A stretch of DNA of 64,000 nt. Origin: Desmodus rotundus (taxonomy: Eukaryota > Chordata > Mammalia > Chiroptera > Phyllostomidae). Shown here one piece after another: positions 23,100 to 34,449 of the stretch. Numbering within the stretch: the stretch's first letter is position 1; each line of letters opens with the position of its first letter. The DNA is taken from assembly GCF_022682495.2 (NCBI RefSeq), contig NC_071398.1:89319398-89383397 (forward strand), written 5' to 3'. Both the position numbers and the translations under genes were made by a program. Under the pieces are notes generated by a model. That model was given only the letters and a program-made list of their open reading frames with translations. It was not told the origin of the DNA and searched no databases.

Positions 23100-24855
23100 T
23101 CCCCCAGTGGCACCAGGGGAAGGGCTGTCAGATCTGCTGTGCCCCCGCAGGCCACGAGGAGATGGCCATGTGCTGCTGACAGCTACCTGCCCATGGAAAG
23201 CCCAGACTGCGGCTGAATCCAGGGCCCTGAAAACGTTCGGCCACCGGTGTCTGGGGACCACTCAGAAAACAGCGCTGCAGATGGTCCCCGCACCACAAAC
23301 GCCAGAGAACCAAGGCGTGGGCCTCTCGGGGCTGGCTCGGAAACCACTGATCCTGGCCTTTAGTTCCCAAAGTCCCATGACTGAATAAAGGTTAAATAAA
23401 AACGACTGAGGCTTGTCTTTAGATATCATATACAGTAATGAAAAATGACAAATTCATTACTCCATATTCCCTGTTTCTTCAATGGAAAAGAGAAAAGCAA
23501 AGAAGAGGAGCTCCTAGTCATCTTAAGGATTTTGCTAAACTTTTCATGTTCTCTGTTTAGTTCTTCAGCAAATACCTGAACTCACCAAAAGCCTAAAAAT
23601 TGTGCAAGGGCACGGGGCTGTATTCTTCCTTCTTCCTCACACAGGCACCAGATCTCCAAAGAAGGAGTGACGAATGGGTACAGCTGTAAATATTTCAGGG
23701 CTAATGAGAACCAACGATGAACCATAGGAAAATCTTCTGTTTCAGGGGATGGCTCCCGGCACGTGCTTGAGTTAACAGGTCCTGACCCCAAATAAATTCC
23801 AGAGCTCTTTTATCAGATAAGAAATACAAAGCCAGAAAGTACTCATAAATTTCATTCTAATTTCACCAAATACTTTTTCATGAAAAATGTCTGTTTTTCA
23901 AAATGCAAGTAACTGACTGTTAATTAACATATAAATTTTCTGTATGGACATTTTAAGGGTTTTAATGGAATGGTTGTCACTTCATTAGTAGTGGGGGAAA
24001 GGGAAACATCAATCAAAGTCCTATAAACAATAAAGTGTGTTATGCTTAAAATAGCAACTCCTTGTGTGTGGAGAGGAGCTTAGAGTGGAGAACATTCAGT
24101 GGGAGGCAGGGTTGACTGACTGGAAAATTTCTTACTGTCCGATGTCACTTCTGGGCGATATTACTTGTACCACTGGGTTTGAAAGATCACAAATTATAGT
24201 TGGATGCTGCTTAGAGTTGCCAGAGTTGGGCAAAACAAAATCCCCAATTAAATTTGAATTTCAGATAGTAGATAACACTTAGTATAAGTATGTCCCAAAG
24301 TATATCACATGCTAAATACTTCTATCTTAAAAATCATTTGTATTTTTTATTATGCCATATTTTACCTGGCAAACTGCTACCTGCTGGTTCACTAAGCTGC
24401 TAAAACATTTCAACTAACCATCAGGAGAATCCCTCTAAGTACCTTGAGTTGCCCTGAGACCAAAATCCAGTAATTCCTTTATGCCAGATGGCGCCAAATG
24501 TGACTAAGCAGACACCTCAACATAACAACCACAGTGTCCGTGGAGACACGTTCAAAAACTGTCTGCCTCCTTTCCTAAATTAATTGAGAATCATACAGTC
24601 AACAAAAGTTTAGGATTGGAGATTTGCATACATTTCTTTTTTTAAAAAAGAAAAACGTTATGTCATTCCGAAGCGCAAAGAGCTCTCCTACAAACTGTTA
24701 CCAGCATGGCGTCAGGGAGAGTGACGTGAGTGCCGCATTTAACCACAGGAGAGCTGAGGAGATGCCAGCGCCTCTCCAGTCCGAGGCTTTGTTTATGTTT
24801 CCAATGTTAGCAGCTTGTTAAGGGCCCTTTTGACAAGTGGTGATATAAGCAGAGA
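23100..24855. other. Stretch without recognised features
   Basis: GC-richer until about 23370, then A/T-rich unique-looking sequence. Frames at 23107-23388 plus and 23128-23370 minus overlap and cancel as evidence. No gene or repeat named. Confidence 0.5.
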
Positions 24856-24859
24856 AGAA

Positions 24860-24996
24860 ACAGACTGCGAACTCCCTGAGGACCAACGAGGACTGAATTC
24901 ATCCGTGTCACCCAAGTGTCTGGCACTTGATGGGCACTCAATGAATGTTTGATGGATGGATGAGTGAATGAATGAATGAACGAACAAATCAATGAA
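24860..24996 (+). repeat. L2 LINE 3' end with (TGAA)n tail
   Basis: A clear L2 terminus: 'actgcgaactccctgaggac', 'gtgtcacccaagtgtctggca', 'gatgggcactcaatgaatg', then 'gatggatggatgagtgaatgaatgaatgaacgaac'. The simple tail is typical of L2 insertions and may have expanded after insertion. Confidence 0.78.
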
Positions 24997-25917
24997 CGGC
25001 TGTGTGCCTAGTCTTGAACCAAGAGACCGCATGTGTGTGGACTGAGGAGAGCAGTGAGATGGGGAATGGAGGGCAGGAGGGGAAGCCTGAGGTAGGGGTG
25101 CTAGAAGGCGGGATGACCGCAGACAGTCAGTTTCATCTCCCTAACAGGATCCTTTTGTTTGCCCCGCCCCCAGCAAAGATGCAAAGATGGCATCACTCCC
25201 TGCATCTGGGCCCTCAGGAAGCCAATGGATCTCAGCCCAGGGTCCACTCAGACCAGTACTTGCCTCTCTAGGACCATTTTATGCACAAGAGGCACAGGCA
25301 ACAGGGAGTGGCCCGCAGCCTCTCCCGAATTACAGAAACCTCTGCAACCCTAGGAAAACGATGAGCTCCAGAATCCAAAAGGAAATCAGAACTATCAACG
25401 GTAGTACATGCTTGCTTATTTAAGCGTCTAAAAAATATTACCGTACGTCAACAATCAGATGCAACTTGATGTTCATATCACGACATACAAATCATGTTTA
25501 ATGTGGGACGTGGGGACATTTTATTAATTCTGATACACTGTGAAGTATGACCAGCCTTGTCCATTTTCCGTCCTCCTATCTGAAGCTGCCCTCATGTAAA
25601 TTGCCTGGTAAAGCACCTCTCACAACATTTACAAAAGACTAATTTCTCCTGCTCCCTCCTCTCCTCCTATTCTCTTCCTCCTCCCCAGAGCTGATCACTC
25701 CAGGGGGGCCCTCATTTTCAATGCTTCTCCAGGCAGCAATTTCGTTTACCTGGGAAGTTTTACACACAGTGACACATCATATGGGACAGCTAAAGAATTC
25801 AGCGTAGGTCCGCTGGGAAAGCTTCCAATGGTCGAAGAATGAAAAGAGACACAAATGTGAAAAATGGCTTTGAATGCATAAATGACTGTGTCCAGGGAGG
25901 TGTGGACACCTCACCAC

Positions 25918-26040
25918 ACCCACTAAAGTGGTGATTATCTTCATTTTACAGACAAGGACACTAGGACTCAGAGAGGTCCAGTATCAAGCCAGAGGTCACA
26001 CAGCTGAGCCAGGATTTAAATGGAGATGATTTGGGCTTCC
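25918..26040 (-). repeat. MIR SINE, antisense
   Basis: 'cttcattttacagacaaggaca', 'actcagagaggtccagtatc', 'agccagaggtcacacagctga', 'gccaggatttaaatgg' give the antisense MIR in order. It abuts the L1-derived element that begins at about 26042. Confidence 0.82.
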
Positions 26041-26041
26041 A

Positions 26042-28146
26042 GTCAAGACGGTGATGTAGGCAGACATGGCTTGCCTCTTTGCACAACCACACCAAAATTA
26101 CAACTAAAATATAGAACAACCATCACTCAGGAACATCAGAAATCGGGTTGCGTGAAAGTCTGACAACTACAGAATTGAAGAAACCACATCCATCCAGAAT
26201 GGTAGGAGGGGCGCGGACGCAGAACGGGCTGGCCGAACATCCATGCTGATAAAAATTCAGGAGGGATATCTTGGGAGCAAAGAGTCCCAGACCAACACCA
26301 GGCCCCATATCCCAGGATTCCAGCGCCAGGAACATAAGTCCCCACAACTTCTGTCTGGGAAAACCAGCAGCAATTGAGTCAATGGAGGAGGCTGCTGGAG
26401 CCCTGAGCAATTCCCCTTGGGGAACCCACACACAGACTCACCTACTCAGACTTGCTCCCTCTGAGCTCCAGCACCAGAGTGGCAGCTCGAAGGGCACCAC
26501 TGGTATACGTGGAGAGACTGAGGTGTCTGCGTCAGGGTGAGCAGAGGCCATTGGCCCTTTGCTGAACCCTTTTCTCCCTGAGGCAGTAGGCTGGTGCCAT
26601 ATCTGAGACTCTATCAACCCAGCTAACACTGTGTGACCCACCTTGGAGATCCTCAGAGGCTCCACCCCACCCAACTTACTGGCCCACCCAAGCTGCTTTT
26701 CCATAAGAATGGCTGATCTTGCCTCCTAAATCCTATCAAACAAGCAACAGCCAGCTTCAGTGCCCTAGCAACAGCCAGTTCAGAGTCACAGCTTGGCTTC
26801 ACCTAGGAATCTCCAGGCCCAGCACAAGTGCAGCCATCTCAGATTGCTTTACAGCTCAGGCTGGGTGCAGGTGGGGGCTGACCTTGGCCTGCACCACCTG
26901 GGAAACCCCAGGGCCAGTGCACCCAGGGTACAGCTACAGACCATGTTGGAGTACCACCACCCTGCCCCCTGCACAGCTGATCCTCCACAGAGGGTGGAGG
27001 TTGGTGGTCAGTGGTCACAGTCACTCCTTGCAGCTGACTGGCCTGGGGAAATCCCTCCCATTGATCTGCCATCAGCAACAAAGGCTCAACCACAAGAGGA
27101 GGGTGTATTCAGCCCACACAAAGTATCCAGCTTGTGTGATAGGGGAGGCTGTGCCACTGGACCCTACAGGACACCTACTACATTAGTCCACACTACCAAG
27201 ACAGAGAGTCAAAGCAGCTCTACCTAATAAATGGAAAAAAATACAGGGAAGCTGCCCAAACAAGGAGACAAAGAAGCATGGCCCAAATGAAAGAACAGAT
27301 CAAAACTCCACAAAAAGAGCTAAATTAAATGGGGATAAGCAATCCATCAGATGCAGAGTTCAAAACACTGGATCTCTTTTTCTAAGGATGCTCAAGGATC
27401 TTAGTGAGGACCTCAGCAGCATAAAAAAAGACCCAGTCAGAAACAAAGGATACACTAATTGAAATAAAGAAGAATTTACAGGGAACCAACACCAGAATAA
27501 ATGAAGCCGAGAATCAAATCAATGATTTGGAACATAAGAAAGCAAAAAACAACCACATGGCATAACAAGAAGAAAAAAGAATTTAAAAAAATGATAATAT
27601 AAATAGCCTCTGGGACAACTTTAAGAGGTCCAACATTTGCCTCATAGGGGTGTCAGAAGGCGAAGAGAAAGAGCAAGAAATTGGAAATCTATCTGAAAAC
27701 AGTGAAAGAAAACTTCCCTAATTGGTGAAGGAAATAGACATGCAAGTCCAGGAAGCGTGGAGAATCCCAATTATGATGGATGCAAAGAGGCCCAGTCCAA
27801 GACATATCATTTTTAAAAGGCCAAAGGTTAAAGATAACGAGAGACTCTTAAATGCAAGAGAAAATAAGTCAATTACTGGAAGGTCGTCAGATGGGAGTGA
27901 GGAAGGGGGGAATGGGTGAAGAGATGAGGGGATTGAGAAGTACGAATAGGTAGTTACAGAATATCCACGGGGATGTAAAGTACAGTATCGGAAATAGAGT
28001 AGCCAGAGAACTTACATGCATGATCCACGGACATGAACAATGGTGGGGGGATTGCCTGAGGGAGTCGGGGGTTGCTGGGTGGATGGAGGCAGAGGGGAAA
28101 AAATCAGGACAGCTGTAATAGCATAGTCAATCAATCAATCAATCAA
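26042..28146 (+). mobile_element. L1-derived element lacking ORF2 (HAL1-like or internally deleted L1)
   Basis: Three parts follow in order. A GC-rich 5' UTR-like region (about 26042-27225) begins 'cagtcaagacggtgatgtagg'. A decayed L1 ORF1 region (about 27226-27877) shows the signatures GVSEGEEKEQEIGNLSE and KEIDMQVQEAWRIP, then RPSPRHIIFKRPKVKDNERL. Sequence then changes directly to an L1-type 3' UTR ('gggggaatgggtgaagagatg', 'aggggattgagaagtac', 'gtacagtatcggaaatagag') and ends in a (TCAA)n tail at about 28123-28146. The ORF1 C-terminal domain and all of ORF2 are absent. Classical HAL1 keeps a whole ORF1, so an internal deletion or aberrant splicing of an L1 RNA is an alternative. ORF1 is broken by stops and is a fossil. 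Confidence 0.7.
27226..27877 (+). pseudogene. L1 ORF1 relic, missing the C-terminal domain
   Basis: Degenerate remains of the L1 RNA-binding chaperone ORF1p. The start region is at about 27230 (atggaaaaaaatacagggaa). A coiled-coil-like stretch follows, rich in Lys and Glu ('aaataaagaagaatttacag', 'atgaagccgagaatcaaatc', 'gatttggaacataagaaagc'). Then comes RRM-like text around GVSEGEE. The open piece 27722-27919 is only its last fragment, with about 50 family residues followed by 3' UTR translation. Multiple stops preclude function. Confidence 0.7.
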
Positions 28147-28489
28147 TTGGGACGACTTGATCGTATTTTAGATAAGACATTGATGGCTCCAGTCCTGACG
28201 TCAAGTGGACAAAAAGGTCATTGCCCAAGACCTGTTCGCAGCTGAAAAAGTGTTAGGACGGCCACGCCCTAAATGGGCACAGTCCGGGGTGGGGGAAAGG
28301 GGCAGGCAGAAAGAGAAGAAAGACAACCAAACAGATGTTTCCCAGCAAGGATGATGGGAAAGACGGAAAAAGTAAGAGGCATACTTCTTAAACTGATGGC
28401 AGAGATCATCAGCCTCTGATCTGGAGCTGGAGAGTCACACTGTATTAGGAGGTAGAGCTTCCTGACCCCTGAAACTGGGGGGAAACAGT

Positions 28490-28620
28490 GAGTTCATTCA
28501 TTTCAACCACCTCATATAACAAACGGAGACCCAAAGCCGGGAATCAAAGAGCACCCCCGTGATCAGACAGCGGAAGAATATCCCAGTCTTCCAGTCTCCA
28601 CTCCAGGGCTCCTCTCCCCA
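28490..28620 (-). repeat. Possible MIR, antisense
   Basis: 'caaacggagacccaaagccgg' and 'ccccgtgatcagacagcggaag' could be antisense MIR ('gaggaaactgaggc', 'gtcacacagctagtaagtgg'). Weak match. Confidence 0.35.
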
Positions 28621-29284
28621 CAACTACCTCCTGAGGCCTGCAAGTGAGAAGTGAAAAAGCAAAATAACTTCAGGGGGAAAAAAAAATCCAGGACACCTAC
28701 GGGGATCCTGACCTTGAAGCCTCCCTGAAAACCTTTGGGAATGCACAAGCGTGAGAGAAGGAGCTTCTGCAAAAGAAAGGAGACAGGTCAGAGGGTTTTG
28801 TTGTTGTTGTTCTTTTTTTTTGTCAAACGGAATAGATCCAGGAAACCAAACTAGCAGATTTCTGTCCTAGCTAAAATAGGGGCTTTAGCCAATTTTTCTA
28901 AGTACCAGGCACTAACATGAATTCACTAAAAAACCACGTCAAGTTAACTTTATACCCGGTTTTTCACATACTTCTTGGTGAGCAGGAAAAGTCTGATTCT
29001 CCGAGTCTGGTCCAGACTCAGGCAGGGTATGTGGCAGTCTGATACCTGGAGATGTAAATGGCACAGTAAGAGCTGGATTCGGCATCAGTGTGATCTTCTT
29101 CAGACACTGCCGCCAGCCCCATCGAAGACCCGCAAACCCCATCCTCTCCACTCCCACAGGACTGCACACATGCTCTGCTAGTGACGCCTTCCTGTGGCTC
29201 CATCACCTGGCTGAACCCCCTAAGTGGCCTGTGAGCTGAAGGGCCCCGAGCCCCTGCACCCCGGAGCATCTCGATACATGTCGG

Positions 29285-29780
29285 TGGGATGAATGAATTC
29301 ACACTTGTGTTTATACGGCCATTCTCTACTGAGCGCCTCTGACGTGGCAGGCATGGTGCTAGGCACCAACAGTGCCTCACTTCACAAGACAGGGTCCCTG
29401 CCCTCAGGGAACTTGGTGCCTTGTGAGACGGACAGGCATAGATCAAGTCGTCACACAGAGAATGATCAGTTACAAAGGGAAAGCACCACATGCTAGGAAA
29501 GGGGACGTTAGGGAAGACTTCTCAGAGGAAATGATACTTAAGCTAAGAATCAAGACAGGAGTTAATGCATTAAAAGAATGGAGGAAGAACGTTTCTGAAA
29601 GGAGAAAGAGCCTGTGGAAAATCCCTGAGGCAGGAAGATGCAGGGCGCAGTCGGAGACCTAGAAGGCCCGTGGGGCTGGAATAAGGCTGAGCGCACCCCA
29701 AAAGGTGAGAGGGCCAAGCACCAGGGGTGGGTAGGGCCCACTGAGACTCCTTCCTGGAGAGCAATGGGGCATGCTACTTA
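29285..29780 (-). repeat. L2 LINE 3' region, antisense
   Basis: Starts 'gggatgaatgaattcacactt', continues 'tactgagcgcctctgacg', 'gcaggcatggtgctaggcacc', 'acagggtccctgccctcagg', then L2 antisense extension ('agggaagacttctcagagga', 'ctgaggcaggaagatgcag'). The open frame 29372-29662 lies inside and is a by-product. Confidence 0.68.
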
Positions 29781-30239
29781 CTGAAGGGCTCACCGCAAGG
29801 GAGCTCTCTGACCACCCAGGCTTTTTAAAAGGCCACTCAGGCTGTGTGTGCAGAATATACTAGAGAGGGAAAGTGGAAGAAGGCCAGTTGGGGGGCCCCT
29901 GCAGGAATCCTGCCACACTCTGGGTGAACAAACGATAAGAGCACTGTTGTGATGAGTCATCCTGAAAGGAACAAGAACCCACGAGTTCATTCAAGCTTGG
30001 GTAACAATTTGGAGATCTTCATGGCACCTGGCCACACTCCTCCTTGGCTCCACCCTTGCTCTCTGTCCCTTCCAACATCCGTCATTTTGGGGAGGAGGGG
30101 AAGGAGGCACACTCCTGGGCACAGGAACAACCTGAGTTAAGGCAAATTCGGAGAGGAGCGGGTTAGCTGGAGACCAGGGGCAAGGCAGGCCCCCAAACCA
30201 CATTTTAAACATCAGGGGAGGCAATAACTTGCCAACTTA

Positions 30240-30420
30240 CAATGCCCTTCGACATACATTGTTTCACTAAACTCACCTTCCTGCTGAGGTCAGTAAGACT
30301 GATCCTGATTGACAGCTAAGAACTTTGATGCTCCTCTCCCCCACCCAGATGTGTGGGCTAGAGCCAACACTCACACCCAAGTGGTCAGGCCCCGTTCAGG
30401 AGCCGTGTTCCACTCCTAAC
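30240..30420 (-). repeat. Possible MIR, antisense
   Basis: 'tgtttcactaaactcaccttc', 'ctgctgaggtcagtaagactg' and 'tgtgggctagagccaacactcacaccc' follow the antisense MIR order loosely. Diverged. Confidence 0.38.
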
Positions 30421-30954
30421 AAACGAGACCAGGTAACACTAAGAGTGACGTTTAAAAGAAAGAAAAATAAAGACTGCTATTTAGGTTTTTAAAAAAAAAA
30501 ATGTCCGTAAGTGCTGGATGACTACAAACTCAACACATGCTCACACACACTGTATTTCAGCGAACGCAAGCTTCATTAAAATCCATGCATAATGAAGAGA
30601 TTATGGTAAATAAATGGCCCTCTGTGACCTTGAAGTCAGACAGCCCTCAGTTGGACTTCCAGTAACTTCCCTCCTAAGTGAAGCTTCCCCCTTAGAAACT
30701 GGAGCACTTAACCGACCCTACCAAGCATGGCCGGGAGACTGATGAGAAACTGGAGGTAATGGAGTTGGCAGGAAACCTGGCACGTTCTGTTCATTCATTT
30801 GTTCTCCTTGCTTTCATTCACCGTCATTACAGCTCTTGGCCAAGGTCAGAACATATCTGAGATAACACACTCAACTTCTGGTTCCACATTTTGGGCTAGT
30901 AAAAATGTACAGGACGTTTGGAAAGGGTTACACAAGAGAAGGTTTGAGAAAGCA

Positions 30955-31090
30955 TTAGTCTTGCAAGTCTCAACACCTAAAAGCCTGAGTTCTTGTCCTA
31001 GTTTTGTCACTAACTAGCTCTGCGATCTTCAGCAAGTCATAACTTATTTGTGACTCAGACGTTACCTGCGAAGTGATGAGGGTTGAGATA
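30955..31090 (+). repeat. MIR SINE fragment
   Basis: 'ctgagttcttgtcctagttttgtcactaactagctctgcgatcttcagcaagtca' in blocks matches 'tgggttcgaatcccggctctgccacttactagctgtgtgaccttgggcaagt'. Sense orientation, central MIR region. Confidence 0.65.
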
Positions 31091-31399
31091 TGAATTCTAA
31101 ATGAATTCTGCAGTCCCAATCGGCTCCAAAAGTCCTTAAGCTTTATGAATCCTGTCTTAAGAAAACCTTTTAAGAAAAATGGATTTTCCAAGATAGACTT
31201 GATTAGGAGGTCCCACGGTACAATTTTTAAAATGATAAAAGCAATCACATGAAAGAAGAGAACATTTGGTTCATTTTACAAGAAATAGGAAAGTAGGGCT
31301 AATAGGAGAGGGGCTCAAAAGGAAGCAGCTTTTGATTCAGGCTAAGGAAAAGAGAATTTACCTACAATCAAAATGATTCAATGATGGATTTGTGATCAT

Positions 31400-31500
31400 T
31401 CAAAATTGTGAGATCTTTGAGAGCAGGACAACCTTGTTTTCAACTTTACACTCTCAGCACCTGGTTCAGTAAGTGGCACATAGAAAACTCTTAAGAAATG
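31400..31500 (+). repeat. L2 LINE 3' end leading into a TGGA satellite
   Basis: 'tgtgagatctttgagagcagg', 'acaccttgttttcaacttt'-like text, 'ctctcagcacctggttcagt', 'aagtggcacatagaaaactc' and 'ttaagaaatgatgg' match the L2 terminus. The following TGGA satellite probably grew from its simple tail. Confidence 0.65.
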
Positions 31501-31670
31501 ATGGACAGATGGATGGGTGGGTGAATGGGTGGATAGATGGGGTGGATAGGCGAGTGGATAGGTGGATAGATGGATGAATGGATGGGTGGGTGGATGGGTG
31601 GATAGGTGGGTGGATAGTTGGGTGAACGGGCGGGTAGATGAATGAATGGATAGGTGGGTGGAGAGGAAGG
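31500..31670. repeat. (TGGA/TGGG)n tetranucleotide satellite
   Basis: About 170 bases of TGGA, TGGG, TAGA and GGTGGATA words in imperfect array, followed by a GGAA/GGAG-rich tract to about 31708. It begins exactly at the end of an L2, fitting expansion from the L2 tail. Likely polymorphic. Confidence 0.95.
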
Positions 31671-31799
31671 AAGGAGGGAATGAAGGAGGAAGAAAGAAAC
31701 GAGGGAGTTGCCTCAGGAGGTAGTGAACTTCCCCCTGCTGGGTTTATTCAGGCATGCGCTGTAGAGGGGGTTGCACAATGGATTTGTAGCCCATGTGGG

Positions 31800-33660
31800 A
31801 GGTTCCACTAAAGGTCTGTGTGATATTTATTTCCTCACTTCTGTCCCCACTAACGTCCTACATAGCTTTGTCACATTAATCTCCCTAAAGGGCAGTTCTG
31901 TTGATGTCACCCTCCTACTCAAAAACTCAATAGTTCCCCTTGCCTATTCAATTAAGCCCATGAGCCTAACAATGAGGGCTCTGCCTTAAAGACTTTTATT
32001 CATTCTTCAAATCCCAACTTGGACATACCCTCCATCAAAAATGATCACTCTTCACGGCAACCCCCCCACAGTTTATCTGAATTCTGTCTATTGTTGTACA
32101 TTATGTCACACAATTATAAGGCATTTGGTCTTTTCTGTGAGACTGTGAAGTCCCTGAATGAGGGAGGAATCTTCATCTCCGTATACACAACAAGTAGCTG
32201 AGTACCTGACTTTCAGCAGTTATTCAATAGTAATAATAGAAATTATTTATTATTTTTTTAATTTGATTGAATTTGTTGAGGTGATAGTGGTTCATAAAAT
32301 TATACAGGTTTCAGGTGTACAGTTCTATAAAACATCACCTGTATATTGTACTGTGTGTTCACCACCCAAAGTCAAGTCTCCTTCCGTCACCATTTATCCC
32401 CCCTTGCCCTCTTAACTTGCCCCAACCCCCTTTCCCTCTGGTCATCACCACAGGGCTCTCTGTGTCTATGAGGACTTTTTTCCCTTCATCCCTTCTCTTT
32501 TCCACCCAGCCCCTAAACCCCACTTCCCCTCTGACAGCTGTCAGCCTGTTCTCTGTATCTATGAGTCTGCTTCTATTCTGCCTGTTAGTTTATTTTGTTC
32601 ATTAGATTCCACATATAAGCGAGATCTTATGGTATTTGTCTTCCTCTGACTGGTTTATTTCACTTAGCATAATACTCTCCAGGTCCATCCATGCTGTTGC
32701 AAAAGGTAGGATTTCCTTCTTTTTTGTGGCCAAATAGTATTTCATTGTATAAATGCAGCATTTCTATCTACTCATCTACTAATGGACACTTGGGCTGCTT
32801 CCAAATCTTGGCTATTATAATAAAACTACAATGAACATAAGGGTGCATATGATTTTTGGAATCAATGTTTGGGTTTCTTCAGATAAATTCCCAGAAGTGA
32901 AATTGCTGGGTCATACGGCAGTTCCATTTTTTATTTTTTGAGGAATCTCCACATTGGTTTCCACAGTGGCTGCACCAGTCTGCATTTCCACCAACAGTAC
33001 ACCAGGGTTCCCTTTCTCCACATCCTCGCCATCACTTGTTCTTTGTTGATTTATTAATGACAGCCATTCTGACTGGTGGGAGGTGATTATCACATTGTGG
33101 TTTTAATTTGCATCACGATTAGTGATGCTGAGCATCTTTTCATATGTCTATTGGCCATCTGTCTGTCCTCCTTGGAGAAGCATCTATTTGGATCTTCTGC
33201 CCAATTTTTAATTGGATTGTTTGCTTTCTTGGTGTTGAATTGTGTAAGTTCTTTATCAATTCTGGATATTAACCCCTCATCAGATGTATCATTGACAAAT
33301 ATGTTCTATTAACTGGGTTGACGTTTCATTTTGTTGATGATCTCCTTTGCTGTGAAAAAACTTTAGTTTAATGTAGTCCCATTTGTTTATTTTTTTCTTT
33401 TGTTTCCCTTGCCTGAGGAGACATATCAGAAAAAAAATACTGCTACAAGAAATGTCCAAGATTCAACTGCTTATGTTTTCTTCTAGGATTTTTATGGTTT
33501 CAAGCCTTACATTTAAGTCTCTAATCCATTTTGAGTTTATTCTTTGTACAGTGTAAGGAGGTGTTCTAATTTCACTTTTTTGCTTGTTTCTGTCCAATTT
33601 TCCTGACACCATCTATTATATAGACTTTCAGCCATTATTCAATAAATAATATGAATGATT
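31800..33660 (+). repeat. L2 LINE 3' UTR, interrupted by an L1 insertion
   Basis: L2 3' UTR text runs from about 31800 to 32229: 'cacattaatctccctaaagg', 'ccttgcctattcaattaagc', 'ttctgtctattgttgtacatt', 'gactgtgaagtccctgaatg', 'gtagctgagtacctgactttc'. It resumes at 33623 with the L2 end 'attattcaataaataatatgaatgatt'. The 32230-33622 block between is an antisense L1. Confidence 0.72.
32230..33622 (-). mobile_element. Old L1 3' UTR/ORF2-end fragment, antisense, with target-site duplication
   Basis: The plus strand shows the reverse complement of an L1MA-like 3' portion: T/A-rich tail near 32245, 'ttcataaaattatacaggtttc', 'cactgtgtgttcaccaccc'-type text, 'attccacatataagcgagat', 'ctgactggtttatttcactt', 'ctccaggtccatccatgctg', 'tggacacttgggctgcttcc', 'tctggatattaacccctcat', 'ctaatccattttgagtttat'. 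A 22-base direct repeat flanks it (32208-32229 and 33623-33644, 20 of 22 equal), which fixes both ends. The piece is 5'-truncated and non-coding; local frames are artefacts. Confidence 0.88.
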
Positions 33661-33904
33661 TATTACTATAAACCAGGAGGTTTGTTAAATTCCTGATATG
33701 CATTATCTACTTGGACGTTCATTTAATGTCGTTCCCCATTAAATAAACAGGAAGTGGAGGGTGGAGGGAAGATAAGTAATGTGCACCAGACACGAAGCCT
33801 GGTGGTAGGGGTTGGACTCAACCCTGGTACTGTGCGCCTTCAAGACCTGGGTGGGAACCGCTCCGCGGGGCTGCTCCCCCTGCAGCAAGACCATATACAG
33901 CAGC

Positions 33905-34080
33905 CAAAACATGCTGTTCTTTCACCCATGGAACAGGCATTACTGAGCCATCAGGGTCAGGCTCTGTATGTAGTAGAGTTCCCGCCCTCAGGAAGCTTAC
34001 AGTTTAATGTGTGAAACAGACAAACCCACAGTTACAGCCCCGCGCAATAATGCTGTCACAGAGGTATATACAAGAAGAAG
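33905..34080 (-). repeat. L2 LINE 3' region, antisense
   Basis: 'ggcattactgagccatcagg', 'aggctctgtatgtagtagag', 'cccgccctcaggaagcttac', 'agtttaatgtgtgaaacaga' follow the antisense L2 'tattgagcacc...ccctgccctcaaggagcttacagtc' order. Confidence 0.55.
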
Positions 34081-34204
34081 AACGCTTCAACCAAACTGAA
34101 ATAGTAATCATAGCAACAACTTCCAAGGATCAAGCACCTACTACACGCTGAACAGTGTGCTGAGAAATCTTGTCACAAGGCTTTATAAATAAACTGCAGC
34201 CTAG

Positions 34205-34445
34205 CAAGGTTACAGTGTAGTTAGGGTTGAGACAATAGTTTCTGGAGTTCAAGTGCCATTGTTCTACGCTCAGCGCTGCTACTTCCTAGCTGTGTGCCCT
34301 TGGGCTCGTTCCTTACCTCTTTGTACCATAGTTCCCCCATCTGTAAAATGGGAATAGCCCTTCCTACCTCACAGGGATGTTGTGGTGATTAAAAGACTAA
34401 AACTATGAAAGACACTACAAAGGCTGCCTGGTATATGGTGTTGCA
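34205..34445 (+). repeat. MIR SINE, near full length
   Basis: Clear MIR: 'agtttctggagttcaagtgcc', 'cgctgctacttcctagctgt', 'gtgcccttgggctcgttcct', 'catctgtaaaatgggaatag', 'ctacctcacagggatgttgt', 'ggtgattaaaagactaaaac', 'ctgcctggtatatggtg'. Best MIR in the window together with the copy at 6.8 kb. Confidence 0.88.
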
Positions 34446-34449
34446 TAAT

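Noticed and set aside
27722..27919. 65-codon open frame as a gene
   Set aside because: It is the end of a decayed L1 ORF1 followed by translated 3' UTR.
28713..28766. 54-base exon-like segment on the minus strand with a strong pyrimidine tract and TTTTGCAG acceptor
   Set aside because: The donor side is GTCAGG, a weak site, and the peptide is unrecognised. A good acceptor alone is not evidence of an exon.
32158..33312. Several open frames as small genes
   Set aside because: All fall in the antisense L1 3' region and the L2 it interrupts.
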